Position numbers and translations under genes: made by a program
Notes under the pieces: generated by a model
The model's database searches: none
Seen by the model: the letters and a program-made list of their open reading frames with translations, nothing else
Told to the model about the DNA's origin: nothing
From: Palaemon carinicauda
Taxonomy: Eukaryota; Arthropoda; Malacostraca; Decapoda; Palaemonidae
Assembly (NCBI RefSeq): GCF_036898095.1
Contig: NC_090744.1
Coordinates: forward strand, 96,269,383 to 96,333,382
Direction: 5' to 3'
DNA length: 64,000 nt
Part shown: positions 11,960 through 21,939 of the stretch, one piece after another
How the letters are laid out: each line of letters starts with the position of its first letter
Numbering within the stretch: position 1 is the stretch's first letter

Positions 11960-12345
11960 GAGTAATAAGCTCTTCTTGGAGGATACTCCGAAATCAAACC
12001 ATTGTTCTCTATTCTTGTGTAGTGCCATAGCCTCTGAATCATGCATAGTCTACCACTGTCTTGGGTTAAACTTCTCTTGCTTGATGGTACACTCGGGCAC
12101 ACTAATCTATTTTTATTGCTCTTCCTCTTTGTTTTTTTAATTCTTTTTTAATTTACTTATGAAAGATACATATCAATGTTGTTATTGTTCTTAAGATATT
12201 GTACTTTAATTGTTCATTACTTCTTGTGTAGTTTATTTATTTCCTTATATACTTTCCCCTCTGGGCTATATTTCTCTGTTGGAGCCCTTGGGCTTATAGC
12301 ATCCTGCTTTTCCAACTATGATTGTAGCTAATAATGATGATGATG

Positions 12346-12417
<72 letters not shown>
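11960..12417 (+). mobile_element. R element, 5'-truncated copy
   Basis: Begins in the middle block (AAATCAAACCATTGTTCTCT near 11990) and ends with TTGGAGCCCTTGGGCTTATA and a (GAT/TAA)n tail to 12417. 5' truncation is typical of LINE-driven insertion. Confidence 0.75.
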
Positions 12418-12844
12418 TGACACACCCACATTCATTAATATTAACGACTTTGTAGAAGAAGAAGAGTCGTTCAATCTTGTTAGATGTAAACAAAGTGCGC
12501 AAACTCCAGAAAATTTCTGTTAAGTTTCGATACGTCTCGATACCGAGATTTACCGAGATCTTTTGAAATGTCTGTCCATCTTCGAAAGGATCTTAAAAAG
12601 ATGTCTACTGTACTCCCATAGGCTTGGTTTTGTTTTTAGACTACAAAATTAGAAGATTACATAATAAAGAAGGCTTCCTTATTGTAGTGAGTGTTAGTAA
12701 AGAACAAAGTAACCGAATTTGGCCAAAACATTTTATTCTCATCTTATATATGTAGAGAGAAGCTTCTGCTATTTTATATTCACTATCTATATCTTATTTT
12801 GAATATATGCTTTGATAATTTTATGTATTTTTTACTTTCTTTAG
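12418..12844. other. Spacer, nothing recognised
   Basis: AT-rich. Ends in a pyrimidine tract that would serve the candidate acceptor at 12843-12844. Confidence 0.45.
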
Positions 12845-12973
12845 ACAATCAGACGTAATATATTGCAAAGTGTCATTCCGGAAAATCTCGTTGAATTGCG
12901 ATATGATGACCGACCAGGATTCTTGAACGGACCGACTGGCGGGAATTAAATACGTTAACGATTCATTTAAGGG
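12845..12973 (+). CDS. Candidate exon 2 of unknown gene or 5'UTR exon
   Basis: Acceptor TTTCTTTAG before 12845 and donor GGG/GTGAGTA after 12973. In phase 0 with the candidate exon at 4326-4400 it reads TIRRNILQSVIPENLVELRY and further to a TAA at 12948-12950. The two blocks together encode 57 codons from the ATG at 4332 to the stop. The 23 nt after the stop would be 3' or 5' UTR. If it belongs to the GCP6 transcript (next acceptor at 20784-20785), the frame would be an upstream ORF. No domain recognised. Confidence 0.4.
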
Positions 12974-13690
12974 GTGAGTAATTCATTGTTTATTAATGCT
13001 CTTAATGATTCCACTATTCATTGTAGGCAAGATGTGTGACGTTTATTGACTCATTATAATCCAGATTTTGTTGTGTCTGCAACTTTGATGCTTAAAAGAT
13101 GCTGTTGGATTTGACAGTAGCTTTGTGTTTACCTGTCTTAGTTCAGGCCGATGGGGGTATCTGTATAACCAGTTAAATCATAATTAATCCTAGTCGTGTT
13201 CAAGGAAAGTCTTATGTGATGTGGTCTAACAAAATATGTTGAAATTGTAGCTGGGTATATTGTATTAAGCCTACCATATTGATTAAAGCCCCTCTTTGGC
13301 CTACGCTAAGCCTTTAGTAATGGGGTATACAGCAAGAGGAAGGCCATTGGTATTTTCACTTAATTTACGTGTATCATGTGGTTGCCTTAGCCTACTTGTG
13401 TCTTGGGGTTGAATGTAGTTCGTTGGGACAGTGTAAGCTAAGAATATAGTAATCTAAGAGGGGGTCATAGGTGGGTACACACACCCCGGTAGGTAAGTAG
13501 GTAAAGATAAGTCTCCTAGTTTAGGTTAGCTGGGGAACCTTTGGTTAAGTGATGTCCTTGTGTCTGTTTCCCTTTTAAAATGTGTTTTCCTGCTGACCCA
13601 AACGAATCAAAAAGACACTATGTTTTGTTAATTTTCACCTATGTGCTGTTAATACAAGTAGTAAACATCACAGCTTTGTGATCATACCCT
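12974..13690. other. Unannotated spacer
   Basis: No supported gene or repeat. Its last bases (13687-13690, CCCT) are the left target-site duplication of the Gypsy element. Confidence 0.5.
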
Positions 13691-14023
13691 TGTAAGGACA
13701 GTGAGACAAGCGTCACCAAGATCAACTGATACTTTATTCAAACGTGCATGGGAGTATATTACAAGGTGCAGACGGAAAGGTAGGATGGCGCTGGCGCCAA
13801 ATCAGAATGAAGTGCCCGCCAAAATATATGTGTTTTCTTACACTTACAAATATACGAATTATGAGTTAACAGAAACATGTAATGAAATGATACATATGTC
13901 AAAATGTAGCTCTGATAGAGCGGAATACATATACATGGGAAACCACGGTGTGGCGAAAGGAGAATTCAAATTAATGAGCAGTTTGTTGATTTTCTGGACG
14001 ACGAAGGGAGCGGTGTCCTTACA
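13691..14023 (-). repeat. Gypsy 3' LTR
   Basis: 333 bp with inverted 10-bp termini (TGTAAGGACA/TGTCCTTACA). Compared with the other LTR it differs near 13770, 13783, 13889, 13970 and 14012, by direct reading. Confidence 0.93.
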
Positions 14024-14772
14024 AGTACTCCCCCCCCAAGACATCGGGCGGCGTAGAGGGCTGATGAACAATCTTCGTATCTTTTCGGGCGTCGGAGGGT
14101 TCCTCTTGTTTTTGAACGGAGGGGTGTGCTGGCGGTCGGCGTAAGGATCTCTTCCTCTTGTCGTCGTTTGATGATTTTTCTTTCGTTGGGCGCCTTGTTT
14201 TGAGGTGGAACTCTAGATCTGCCAGGTCCGGCGGAGGCGGTGTCGCTTCCTTCGAGAAATGCTGGTTTCACGCGGTCTATTGAGACCCAGTCCTCTTGGC
14301 CATGGACGTCGAGAAGGAAGGCTTTCGTTGTCTTCTTAATTACCCGGTAGGGGCCTCGATAAGGTCTAGTTAGTGGTTGTTGATGAGCGTCGACGCGGAC
14401 GAAAACGTACCCGCAGTCATCCAGGTTTTTTGGCTTGAAGTGCTTGGTTCTGTCCTGGTAAGTTTTGAGACATGGCCTGAACTTCCTGGCGATGTCCCTT
14501 AGGTGATCCAGCTGCGTGTCGTCGGTTGATGAGGGAAAGCATTCGCCAGGAACTGCGGGCGCCTCCCCGTAAACCTTTTCGGTGGGCGAAGGTTCGCCGT
14601 CTGCGCGAGGGGCGGTGCGAAGGCCGAGGAGTACCCAAGGAAGTCGTGATTTCCTCTCATCAGGGACACCTTGAGGGCGCGGTGAGTTCTTTCGACAATG
14701 CCGTTTGCCGCGGGGTTGTATGCCGTGGTGCTGTGGAGCGTCGTCCCCATCAGGTTTGCCAAAGCGAGCCAT
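13966..14772 (-). pseudogene. Gypsy integrase C-terminal part
   Basis: This frame continues the integrase after a break near 14640. It holds LLGLRTAPRADGE-type sequence, then a chain with DVHGQEDW, the GPY/F module (GPYRVIKKTTKAF) and a basic tail. The GPY/F module is the C-terminal DNA-contacting part of Gypsy integrases. The frame runs on into the LTR, so its real stop is somewhere near 14030-14100. The first ~45 codons (MARFGKPDGD...) are a shadow of the integrase core frame. Confidence 0.8.
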
Positions 14773-15389
14773 ATTTCTGAGAAGAAAGCGGGGCCTCTGT
14801 CTGTCGTGATGTCGTCAGGAACGCCAAACCTGCTCACCCAGCTTGACAGGAGGGCTTCGGCGCATGCTTGAGTCGTAGCTTCGGTCATCGGCGATGCCTC
14901 CAACCACCTTGTGGAGCGATCGATGATCGTAAGCAGATAGCGAGCAGATCCAGAAGGGGGCAATGGTCCCACGACGTCGATGTGTATGTGACCGAAACGT
15001 CTTTTTGGCTGGGGGAAATCGCCTACCCCCGATTCGGTGTGACGGCTGACTTTGCTTGACTGGCAGTTGATGCATGACTTCGCCCATTCCCGGGCGTCCT
15101 TTTTTATCCCTGGCCAGACGAACTTCTCAGACAGAAGGCAAGCGGTGGTGCGTCCTGAGGGGTGTGAAAGTCCATGGATGATATCGAATATTTTCCTTCT
15201 GCAGGAGGCTGGTATCCAGGGACGTGGGCGGCCGGTGCTGGTGTCGCAAAGAATAGTTACTCCTGCTGGTCCGAGGGGAATCGCACTTATCTTGAGCGCG
15301 GATGGCCCCGTCAGGTGATCCTGTGCTTCTTGGTCGGTGCGTTGCGAGATTGGCGTAGTCGATTCCCAGGTGGATTGCGTCAATTTCAA
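14499..15389 (-). pseudogene. Gypsy integrase, zinc-binding and catalytic core
   Basis: Integrase inserts the cDNA into host DNA. Visible are an HHCC zinc-binding block (HGLSHPSGR..., ending CINCQ) and a DDE core: the first D in GHIHIDVVGPLPP, the second in TTDRGPAFFS, and E in NPAANGIVERTHRALK. The frame is separated from the RNase H end by a frame break near 15340 and from its own C-terminal part by one near 14640. Otherwise the catalytic residues look intact. Confidence 0.88.
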
Positions 15390-15410
15390 TCCTTGAAAGG
15401 GCGTCCGCGA

Positions 15411-16496
15411 CTAGATTTTCTTTCCTGGGACGTAATGTATGGTGCACCCGAATTCGGCGATTGTTGCGAGATGACGTTGTTGTCGGGAGGACCATGCTTC
15501 AGTCGATTTCGTAAAAGCGTGTACGAGGGGTTGATGATCCGTCGCGATTGTGAAGGGAGTGCCCTCCAAGATGTGCCTGAAGTGGCGGACGGCGAGGAGT
15601 TCCCTATCGAAGGTGCTGTATCTTGTTTCGGCGGGTTTCAATTTCTTGCTGAAGAATGCCAGCGGTCGAGGAGACCCATCGACGAGTTGCTCCAGCACAG
15701 CCCCACAGGCGACGTTGCTGGCGTCGGTCGTTAGTCGCAGGGGCGCGTTGTCGTTGAAATGAGCCAGAGTGGTGGCATTTGCGAGGGCATCCTTCGTCTG
15801 GGCGAATGCCTGTTGCTGGGGCAAACCCCACTCGAGTTTTTTCGCTTTTCCTTTCAGGACGTCGAGGGGTGACAGGGTTTGTGCGATGTTGGGGATGAAG
15901 CGCCTGTAGTAATTGACCATCCCCAGGAACTCCTGAAGTTGGCGGATGGTCGTAGGTATCGGGAACTTTCTGATGGCGTCGACCTTCGTTGTCATGGGTT
16001 TTACCCCGCACGAGGATACGCGGTGACCAAGGAAATCCACTCCTTCCGCACCGAATGTGCATTTGTCGAAACGTACGACCAGGCCGTTCTCCTGTAGGCG
16101 TTTGAGGACGGTGCGGACGTGCCTCCGGTGTTCCTCCTTGGTTTTCGAGAATATCAGGATGTCGTCGACGTAGCAGACGCAGAAAGGTAGGTCACCCAGA
16201 ATGCTATCCATTAGTCGTTGGAAGGTCGCCCCGGCGTTGCGTAGACCGAAGGTTGAGTATGCGAAGGTGTAGGATCCAAACGGCGTTACAATGGCAGTTT
16301 TCGGGATGTCTTCCGGAAATACGGGGACCTGGAAGTAAGACTTGAGGAGGTCCATCTTGGTAAAATACTTCGCGCCGTGCAACGTGTTCGTTAGGTCCTG
16401 CATGTTGGGCAGCGGGTAGTGATCGGGCGTTGTGATGAGGTTGAGGCGCCTGTAGTCGCCGCAAGGTCTCCAGGACCCGTCCGGCTTTTTTACCAT
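15411..16496 (-). pseudogene. Gypsy reverse transcriptase and RNase H
   Basis: 361 codons. The RT carries KKPDGSWRPCGDYRRLN, DLLKSYFQVPV, STFGLRNAGATFQRLMD and the catalytic CYVDDILIFSK. It is followed by an RNase H with TTDASNVACGAVL, YSTFDRELLAV and TDHQPLVHAF. It copies element RNA to cDNA and removes the template. The frame ends just after YVPGKK at 15411. The normal continuation (KENLVADALSR) is found one frame over at about 15380-15425, so a single-base indel broke it. The start at 16496 is only where the frame opens: gag-protease runs into the same place in another frame. Confidence 0.9.
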
Positions 16497-18001
16497 GTGT
16501 AGGGGCTCGATGCTTTCTTACAGATACCCATGCGTTCCATGTCCTCAAAGGCGCGTTTGGCATCCTTCAGTATCTGGGGCGGTAGGCGGCGGAATTTGGC
16601 GTGAGTAGGAGGTCCTGTCGTTGTGATGTGGTGGTAGATCCCGTGCTTGGACGGGGAACCTGGCGAGTGTCGGAGCTCGGGCTTGAAAACCTCGGGAAAT
16701 TCTTGTAGGAGGTCGGCATAGGGGTGCGTTGTTACGGCGGATGCGGACATTGTTGCAGGGCCGTACTCTAGGGCGCGGGACTGGCAGGTTCCCGTGTCGA
16801 TGAGACGTTTGTTAGCGACATCGACGAGGAGTCCGTGGTGGGCGAGGAAATCCGCACCGAGGAGGGGGCGATTGACGTCGGCAATGGCGAAGGGCCAAGA
16901 ATACGAATGGCCCATGATAGATATCTTGAGGGTCCTAATCCCATAGCACCGTATGGGAGATCCGTTGGCGGCGATGAGTGAGGGAGCGTTTTTGTCGGGA
17001 CCACGGTCTAGGTCGGACTTGGAAGGTGGGAACGTTGACTGCGTTGCACCGGTGTCTACCATGAGTCTACGGTTGGAAATGGTATCGAGGATATAGAAAC
17101 CATTCTTGTTTTGGTTACCTGCGGCTGCGATGGTGGCAGGTGGATGCTTCTGGCGTCGTCTTCTAGGGAAACTGCATGGTGCTCTACATTTCTTGGCGTC
17201 GCTGCCGAACTGTTGGTGGTAGAAGCACCATGCTGGGTTAGTCCTAGGGTTCGGTCGTGTTGGTTGCCGCGGTTTCTTTCTTGATAGAACGTTGATCTCG
17301 TCGTCCTCAAGGGCCGTTGCCGAGGAGTCTATGGAAGAGCAGCTGCTGAAGGAGGAGAACGAAGGCGGTGTTGACGATGATGCTCCGAGGCGAGATGCTT
17401 TGGAGGCCTCGTGGAGCTTCTGAGCCTTCGACAGGAGTTCGTTCATCGGGAGCGTGTCGGCGTCTGTCAATCGGGCCCTTACGTCCTGTGGTAGGCGTCG
17501 AAGAAAGATCTCGCGAGATAAGCTAATCTCACGTCGTCGGCCGTTGCTGTCAGTTTCGGGGAGCAAAAGCAGGCCGGTTAACTCGTCCCACGCCTCGACA
17601 GGAGAGGTGTCACCTATGGGCTTGCCGGCGAGGTCCAGGACTTTCTGTGCCCTTGCTGAGACGGAGAGGGAGTAGATACCAATGAGTTTCGTTCTCAGGT
17701 CGTCGTATGAAACTTGGCCGGCCTGGGCGTCGAGCCATGGGGAAATCTTGTCGAATACCTCTTCAGGTATGGAGGTGAGAACGATGTCAGCCTTGGCGCA
17801 GGAGTCGCTGAGTCTAGCGACACGGAAGAGTACGTCTGCTCTCAGGAACCAGGAAGCGGTGTTGTGTTGAGAAAAGGGCGGCAGTTTGACTTTGGGCGTG
17901 GAGGCGAGGCCGTTGGGTGCGATAGGCGTGTTGCTTCCTGCATCGTGGCCAGACGACGAGTCGGCGAAGAGGTGAGAAGTTGATATGTCGGTTAAGCTCA
18001 T
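16490..18001 (-). CDS. Gypsy gag-protease (503 codons)
   Basis: Starts with MSLTDISTSH at 18001, about 150 bp inside the 5' LTR. Residues ~35-210 form the capsid region (KLPPFSQHNTASWFLRADVL, a block typical of CsRn1-type gag). A zinc-finger-like CFYHQQFGSDAKKCRAPC (C-x2-H-x9-C-x3-C) lies near residue 260. The aspartic protease has MVDTGATQSTF near residue 315. The ORF ends abnormally in SSPYTW at 16490, exactly where RT should begin. The sequence there looks like a short deletion next to a repeated GAGCCCC-like word, which put RT out of frame. Confidence 0.88.
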   Translation of the reverse strand: MSLTDISTSHLFADSSSGHDAGSNTPIAPNGLASTPKVKLPPFSQHNTASWFLRADVLFRVARLSDSCAKADIVLTSIPEEVFDKISPWLDAQAGQVSYDDLRTKLIGIYSLSVSARAQKVLDLAGKPIGDTSPVEAWDELTGLLLLPETDSNGRRREISLSREIFLRRLPQDVRARLTDADTLPMNELLSKAQKLHEASKASRLGASSSTPPSFSSFSSCSSIDSSATALEDDEINVLSRKKPRQPTRPNPRTNPAWCFYHQQFGSDAKKCRAPCSFPRRRRQKHPPATIAAAGNQNKNGFYILDTISNRRLMVDTGATQSTFPPSKSDLDRGPDKNAPSLIAANGSPIRCYGIRTLKISIMGHSYSWPFAIADVNRPLLGADFLAHHGLLVDVANKRLIDTGTCQSRALEYGPATMSASAVTTHPYADLLQEFPEVFKPELRHSPGSPSKHGIYHHITTTGPPTHAKFRRLPPQILKDAKRAFEDMERMGICKKASSPYTW

Positions 18002-18135
18002 CCTACTGCCTTACATGCACCGAAGTGTGGGAGAACCAAAGGCAGGCTCATGCCTAAGGTAACGGAGTATAGAGAAGGTAACACGGCCGTAATAAGTCCG
18101 TTAATGGCAAAGCCAAAACCGCTGATGCTACTTTC

Positions 18136-18153
18136 AACTCCGGGGTCACCAGT
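18136..18153 (-). promoter_or_regulatory. Primer-binding site of Gypsy element
   Basis: Directly inside the 5' LTR the minus strand reads ACTGGTGACCCCGGAG. TGGTGACCCCG is complementary to the CCA end and acceptor stem of tryptophan tRNAs, as used by CsRn1-type elements. The match beyond ~12 nt looks weak. The tRNA identity is inferred. Confidence 0.6.
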
Positions 18154-18486
18154 TGTAAGGACAGTGAGACAAGCGTCACCAAGATCAACTGATACTTTAT
18201 TCAAACGTGCATGGGAGTATATTACAAGGTGCGGACGGAAAGGTAAGATGGCGCTGGCGCCAAATCAGAATGAAGTGCCCGCCAAAATATATGTGTTTTC
18301 TTACACTTACAAATATACGAATTATGAGTTAACAGAAACATGTAATGAAATAATACATATGTCAAAATGTAGCTCTGATAGAGCGGAATACATATACATG
18401 GGAAACCACGGTGTGGCGAAAGGAGAATTCAAATAAATGAGCAGTTTGTTGATTTTCTGGACGACGAAGGGAGCGATGTCCTTACA
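18154..18486 (-). repeat. Gypsy 5' LTR
   Basis: 333 bp, the partner of 13691-14023 with 5 visible substitutions. It would carry the element's promoter. No TATA box was assigned. Confidence 0.93.
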
Positions 18487-18529
18487 CCCTAACTAGGATG
18501 CTGTGTTTGACCTCATTCAATAACCTTAG

Positions 18530-18984
18530 GGTATCTGTTTACAAGACCACGTCAAATTATGCAAAGCTATTGTTTTCCACTACTTTTTCATAATTTAAAA
18601 CAATTTGCCACATGGAAAACAAGTTAAAATTGTTAAAAAAAAAATTATAGAATTATGAGAAAAATTAGACTTGTTTCCTCACTAAACAACCTGGAACTGA
18701 CATTGTCAACATAGTCGGACAAACAGAAGTTCTTGATGTCAGCGTACGTTTGATATATACTAAATTGAGAATGGAGTAATTACTTAAAAGTGTTATTATT
18801 TGTGAATTTTACGCTGGTCGTTTAGTGAGGAAACCAAGCTAGTTTTTTTTATAATTCTATAGTTTTTATAATCTTAACTTGTTTCCCATGTGGCGAATTG
18901 TTTTAAATTATGAAAAGGAAAACTATAGCTTTGCATAATTTTGCAGTACTGTATATGGAGAGAGTGGTCTTGTAAACAAATACC
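18530..18984. mobile_element. MITE with long inverted repeats (hAT-like)
   Basis: A 455-bp element whose ends pair over about 165 bp: the left end begins GGTATCTGTTTACAAGACCAC and the right end is its complement (GTGGTCTTGTAAACAAATACC), and the match continues with GCAAAGCTAT, AATTTAAAACAATT and CCTCACTAAAC. It is flanked by AACCTTAG (18522-18529) and AACCGTAG (18985-18992), an 8-bp duplication with one mismatch. An 8-bp TSD points to the hAT superfamily, but the termini lack the usual CAG start. The middle (~130 bp) has no ORF. Confidence 0.75.
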
Positions 18985-19059
18985 AACCGTAGTATCTGTA
19001 TGTTCCTCAAGTAAAATTATATAAACCCAAGTCCTTTAAATTACACCACACTTCATACC

Positions 19060-19255
19060 CATACCCACCCATTAAGTCTTAGTTGAAGGTCAAAGGGGCT
19101 ACTCTATGCACTGGCTGGGTGTCAGGGCCATCTCCCATTAACCTCCAGTAAGTACCTACACCTCGGTATGGATTTTATCAGTCGAGTTTCAAGCTTCGCT
19201 GAAGTCACACTCTAATTAAAGGATATAGGTTTGTATAGTCATGAAACATACAAAT
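19060..19255 (+). mobile_element. Solo DIRS right-end (inverted terminal repeat) relic
   Basis: Contains CAAGCTTCGCTGAAGTCACA, CTAATTAAAGGATATAGG and GGTTTGTATAG. These match the right ends at 60240-60390 and 62690-62900 and the complement of the left ends of DIRS-C and DIRS-E. No coding part is attached. Confidence 0.55.
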
Positions 19256-20164
19256 TTTATAAATTTATACTTTGATACTTGAGCCTTTGTGATGTTGATT
19301 ATCCATGGGTTTTGTTTTCATTACTATTGAAGATGGAAGAATCCTTTTTTTTTCCAAGGAAAGGAAGATACTTGGACGGACGATACTGTAATCACTTAAT
19401 GTGATATTAAGGTAAACTAAATGAACAATAAAAGGATTTTAACAGGATTGTTGCCGGAGTTGCCCTGTGAAAACCCTAGGCTCGTTTATTCACCCTTTCT
19501 CGTCTTTTCCGTCAACTTTTTGTTTATTACATCTTTTCGGGATCACAATTCAACATAAAAGTACCTTGATTATATACATCTTAATATTATAATGCACTAC
19601 AGATACTTCATCTTTCAGAAAATCGCACTTCTCTGATATAAGCTGCTGTATCAGCATTACTGTTTGTAAATCAAGTGTCTGGAATGTAAGCAATTGAAGT
19701 AGATTGTTGTATGATGAAATTTTCAATTTGTTAATGGTGAGAGTCTTACCCATCATTGTCCTAAATGTTTACCTTCCAAATACAAAATTATCCTTACTAG
19801 ATGGGCCTAACCTTGCTTAATTAACTGATACATCACAGAAACTACCTGGGGTAAAGCCATGCTATCTAGTCAAATTAGTAATTTGGAAGGTGCCTGGGTT
19901 TTCAAGGAGCTAAACTTTATGAAATGTAAAAGTAGTATTTTCACAATTGTAGCGACTCGAGTTAATGCGAATGAGGCCCATGAATATTCATCCATGTGTT
20001 CCTATTATTTAGGTGTTAAATTAAGTGATTGTTTGAATGAGGGTTGCAAGAACTAAAGAAATAAGCTGATTTTCTGTTTTCTTCATTCCACTCGTCCAGC
20101 TTTAGAACTATTTCTATAAGTTTGACCTATGATATTGTTAACACTAGAAGCTTTGCATATGGCA

Positions 20165-20245
<81 letters not shown>

Positions 20246-20785
20246 AAAGTTGTTCGGTTTTAGTTCTGATTTCATCCGAAGAGATGCTTGTCAGAACATC
20301 AACCAGGCAAGCCCAACCACAGCAGTTACATCCCCAGTAGATAGTGCTAGATTATCAGACTGATTAGGCACACACTAAAGAAGCAATGCGCACAATAAAA
20401 AAAAAATAGGACATAAGACCTTGTTTCCCCTTAACGGGGTAGGAATGTCAGTGCATTAAAGGCATAATTTAAGGGTTTTTGACCTACTATGCTTCCGTTC
20501 CTGCTTCATTTCTTCTATCGTTCTGTCCAGCTTGCTAGGTGCTAAATGACCTTCCAACCCCAGCACTTCATAAGTCCATCCATTCAATAAATGGTAGGCA
20601 ATATGATCCGTGATAAGTGCTTTTGGTTCGACTAGTAACCAACAAAACTTCTTGAGAGATCATTTTCTTTCAGCATTTCAGGTGATTATGTAGGACTGCA
20701 GATTATGCTCGTGTTCAGTATAAAAGTTTTAAAGCTTTTTATGGATTTTCTTTATTTTGAACTAACATTGAATTACTCTTTACAG
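19256..20785. other. Putative intron upstream of GCP6 exon, no gene seen
   Basis: Mostly AT-rich. A (TC)n array lies at 20168-20241. The stretch 20500-20600 includes GCTAGGTGCTAAATGACC, a word shared with 61050-61085. I recognise it as part of a widespread decapod repeat; the copy is too eroded to bound. Confidence 0.5.
20168..20241. repeat. (TC)n microsatellite
   Basis: An uninterrupted TC array. Confidence 0.95.
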
Positions 20786-20862
20786 GTCTAATAATGAAGC
20801 TATCTCCAAAATCAGTAAAAACATAGGGATGGAGTAAGCAACTGGATCCTCCTATCTGCACA
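20786..20862 (+). promoter_or_regulatory. 5'UTR part of GCP6 exon with a 10-codon upstream ORF
   Basis: The acceptor TTTACAG ends at 20785. A short ORF (ATG at 20794, stop TAG at 20824-20826) precedes the main ATG at 20863 and lies in the same frame. The TAG therefore fixes the main start downstream of 20826, and the uORF could lower translation. Confidence 0.55.
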
Positions 20863-21193
20863 ATGGTTGTGGTACCAAATAAGAAGAAGGTCAATGGAGG
20901 ACCAGGGATTGCTGGCTCAGCCAACAATCCCAGTGTCTTCAACAACTTTAATGATGTTTCTCCACAAGACATCTTGAAAAACCTTGAAGTTAAAAAAGTT
21001 GTGGCACCAAGTGTGATCTCTCCATTGGTTGGAAAGCCGAATTTCGAAAGTACAACGTTGTTGGTTAACTCCCTATCAGATCATTTTAGTACGGCCTGTT
21101 TAGAGAATGGACGCCACAGAGGAAAGTCTGATGATTCCCATCACAGAAAATTAAAAAATATTGTATATGCCAATTTGCTGTCATATCGAAAAG
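20863..21193 (+). CDS. TUBGCP6: Gamma-tubulin complex component 6-like, coding exon 1
   Basis: The ATG at 20863 is the first in this frame after an in-frame TAG at 20824. The exon ends AAAAG/GTAAGA in phase 1. Its last third (RKLKNIVYANLL near residue 95) lines up with the RSLKKVAYNALF region near the N-terminus of vertebrate GCP6. GCP6 is a large subunit of the gamma-tubulin ring complex, which nucleates microtubules at centrosomes. With the six later exons it gives 457 codons (1371 nt) with matching phases at every junction. The assignment is from remembered family sequence, not a search. GCP5 is the main alternative, but the order and spacing of the blocks fit GCP6 better. The first ~60 residues are not recognisable. 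Confidence 0.82.
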
Positions 21194-21351
21194 GTAAGAC
21201 TATGGCTTTGCATTTAGTGCAGTACTGTATTATACTGCGTTTGAATTTCTTCCTGAACATCTCATCATTTTATATCTTTCAATGTAATATATAAGAATAC
21301 TCAGTACTGTACTTTTTATTACAGTTGATATCAATTTTATCTTTTTTCCAG

Positions 21352-21522
21352 AATATTTTGTTGGGGATAATTGCAAATCCTCAAGTCCTGTAGACCAACT
21401 ATCAAATATTAAGGCCAATGAAGTTGAAAACTTGGTATGGATGACTCATGTCTTTGTACTGCAACGTAGATTTGATGATGCAAATTCTCTCAATAAGTGT
21501 TTGGACGTTTTGAAAAAGGATG
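21352..21522 (+). CDS. TUBGCP6: GCP6-like, coding exon 2
   Basis: 57 codons' worth (171 nt), acceptor TTTTTTCCAG, donor GATG/GTAAGT, phase 1 in and out. It encodes EYFVGDNCKSSSPVDQ and, later, FDDANSLNKCLDVLKKD, which aligns with the GCP6 segment just before its VGSVLDLLVQL block. The preceding intron is only 158 bp. Confidence 0.83.
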
Positions 21523-21641
21523 GTAAGTACAATTATATATATAAAAGATTGAAGCTGTGGATGTGGAGTACTGTAATATCACCTGTAGTATTATGTGCAT
21601 CATATATTGTCCTTCGTAATACAGTGTATTTTTTCCGACAG

Positions 21642-21772
21642 GGTACATGGAGACTGGCAGCGATGTGCGTCAAGTGCTTAAATTTCTGGTGGCTCTTAAG
21701 GGTTGTGGTGGGAAACAAGAGAACATTCATCTTCCTGCAAAGATAATGCCACGTGTTATAACACCAGCTGTG
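21642..21772 (+). CDS. TUBGCP6: GCP6-like, coding exon 3
   Basis: Acceptor TTTTCCGACAG, donor GCTGTG/GTATAA; enters in phase 1 and leaves in phase 0. It encodes METGSDVRQVLKFLVALKG, the counterpart of the LEVGSVLDLLVQLAGS region of vertebrate GCP6. The donor GTATAAAT is weaker than the others. The following 6975-bp intron (21773-28747) carries DIRS-A. Confidence 0.84.
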
Positions 21773-21939
21773 GTATAAATAGGATTTCAAATATTATTAT
21801 GCAGTATATGATCTTTCATGGATACAGTGATATAATTTGCATTTATTGATTACATATTGTAGTTAAATAGATTTTTATCTTGCATGAAGGCATATGGAGA
21901 CAGATTTCATTGCCAGTTTTGTAGTGGTAAAAAAATAGC

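Larger units (their letters stand above)
13691..18486 (-). mobile_element. Ty3/Gypsy LTR retrotransposon, CsRn1-like
   Basis: A 4.8-kb element on the minus strand with two 333-bp LTRs that start TGTAAGGACA and end TGTCCTTACA. It is flanked by CCCT (13687-13690 and 18487-18490; ACCCT if the terminal A is shared). Order on the minus strand: 5' LTR, primer-binding site, gag with a CHCC-type finger, protease, RT, RNase H, integrase, polypurine tract (complement of CTCCCCCCCAAG at 14029-14040), 3' LTR. The LTRs differ at 5 of 333 positions by my reading, so the insertion is fairly recent. At least four frame breaks in pol make it non-autonomous. The CsRn1 clade is inferred from the finger type and a PBS consistent with a tryptophan tRNA. 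Confidence 0.92.

Noticed and set aside
12266..12502. Poly-Leu minus-strand ORF
   Set aside because: Translation of the (TAA)n tail of an R element.
17454..17983. Plus-strand ORFs over the Gypsy gag and pol region
   Set aside because: Antisense shadows of the minus-strand Gypsy genes.
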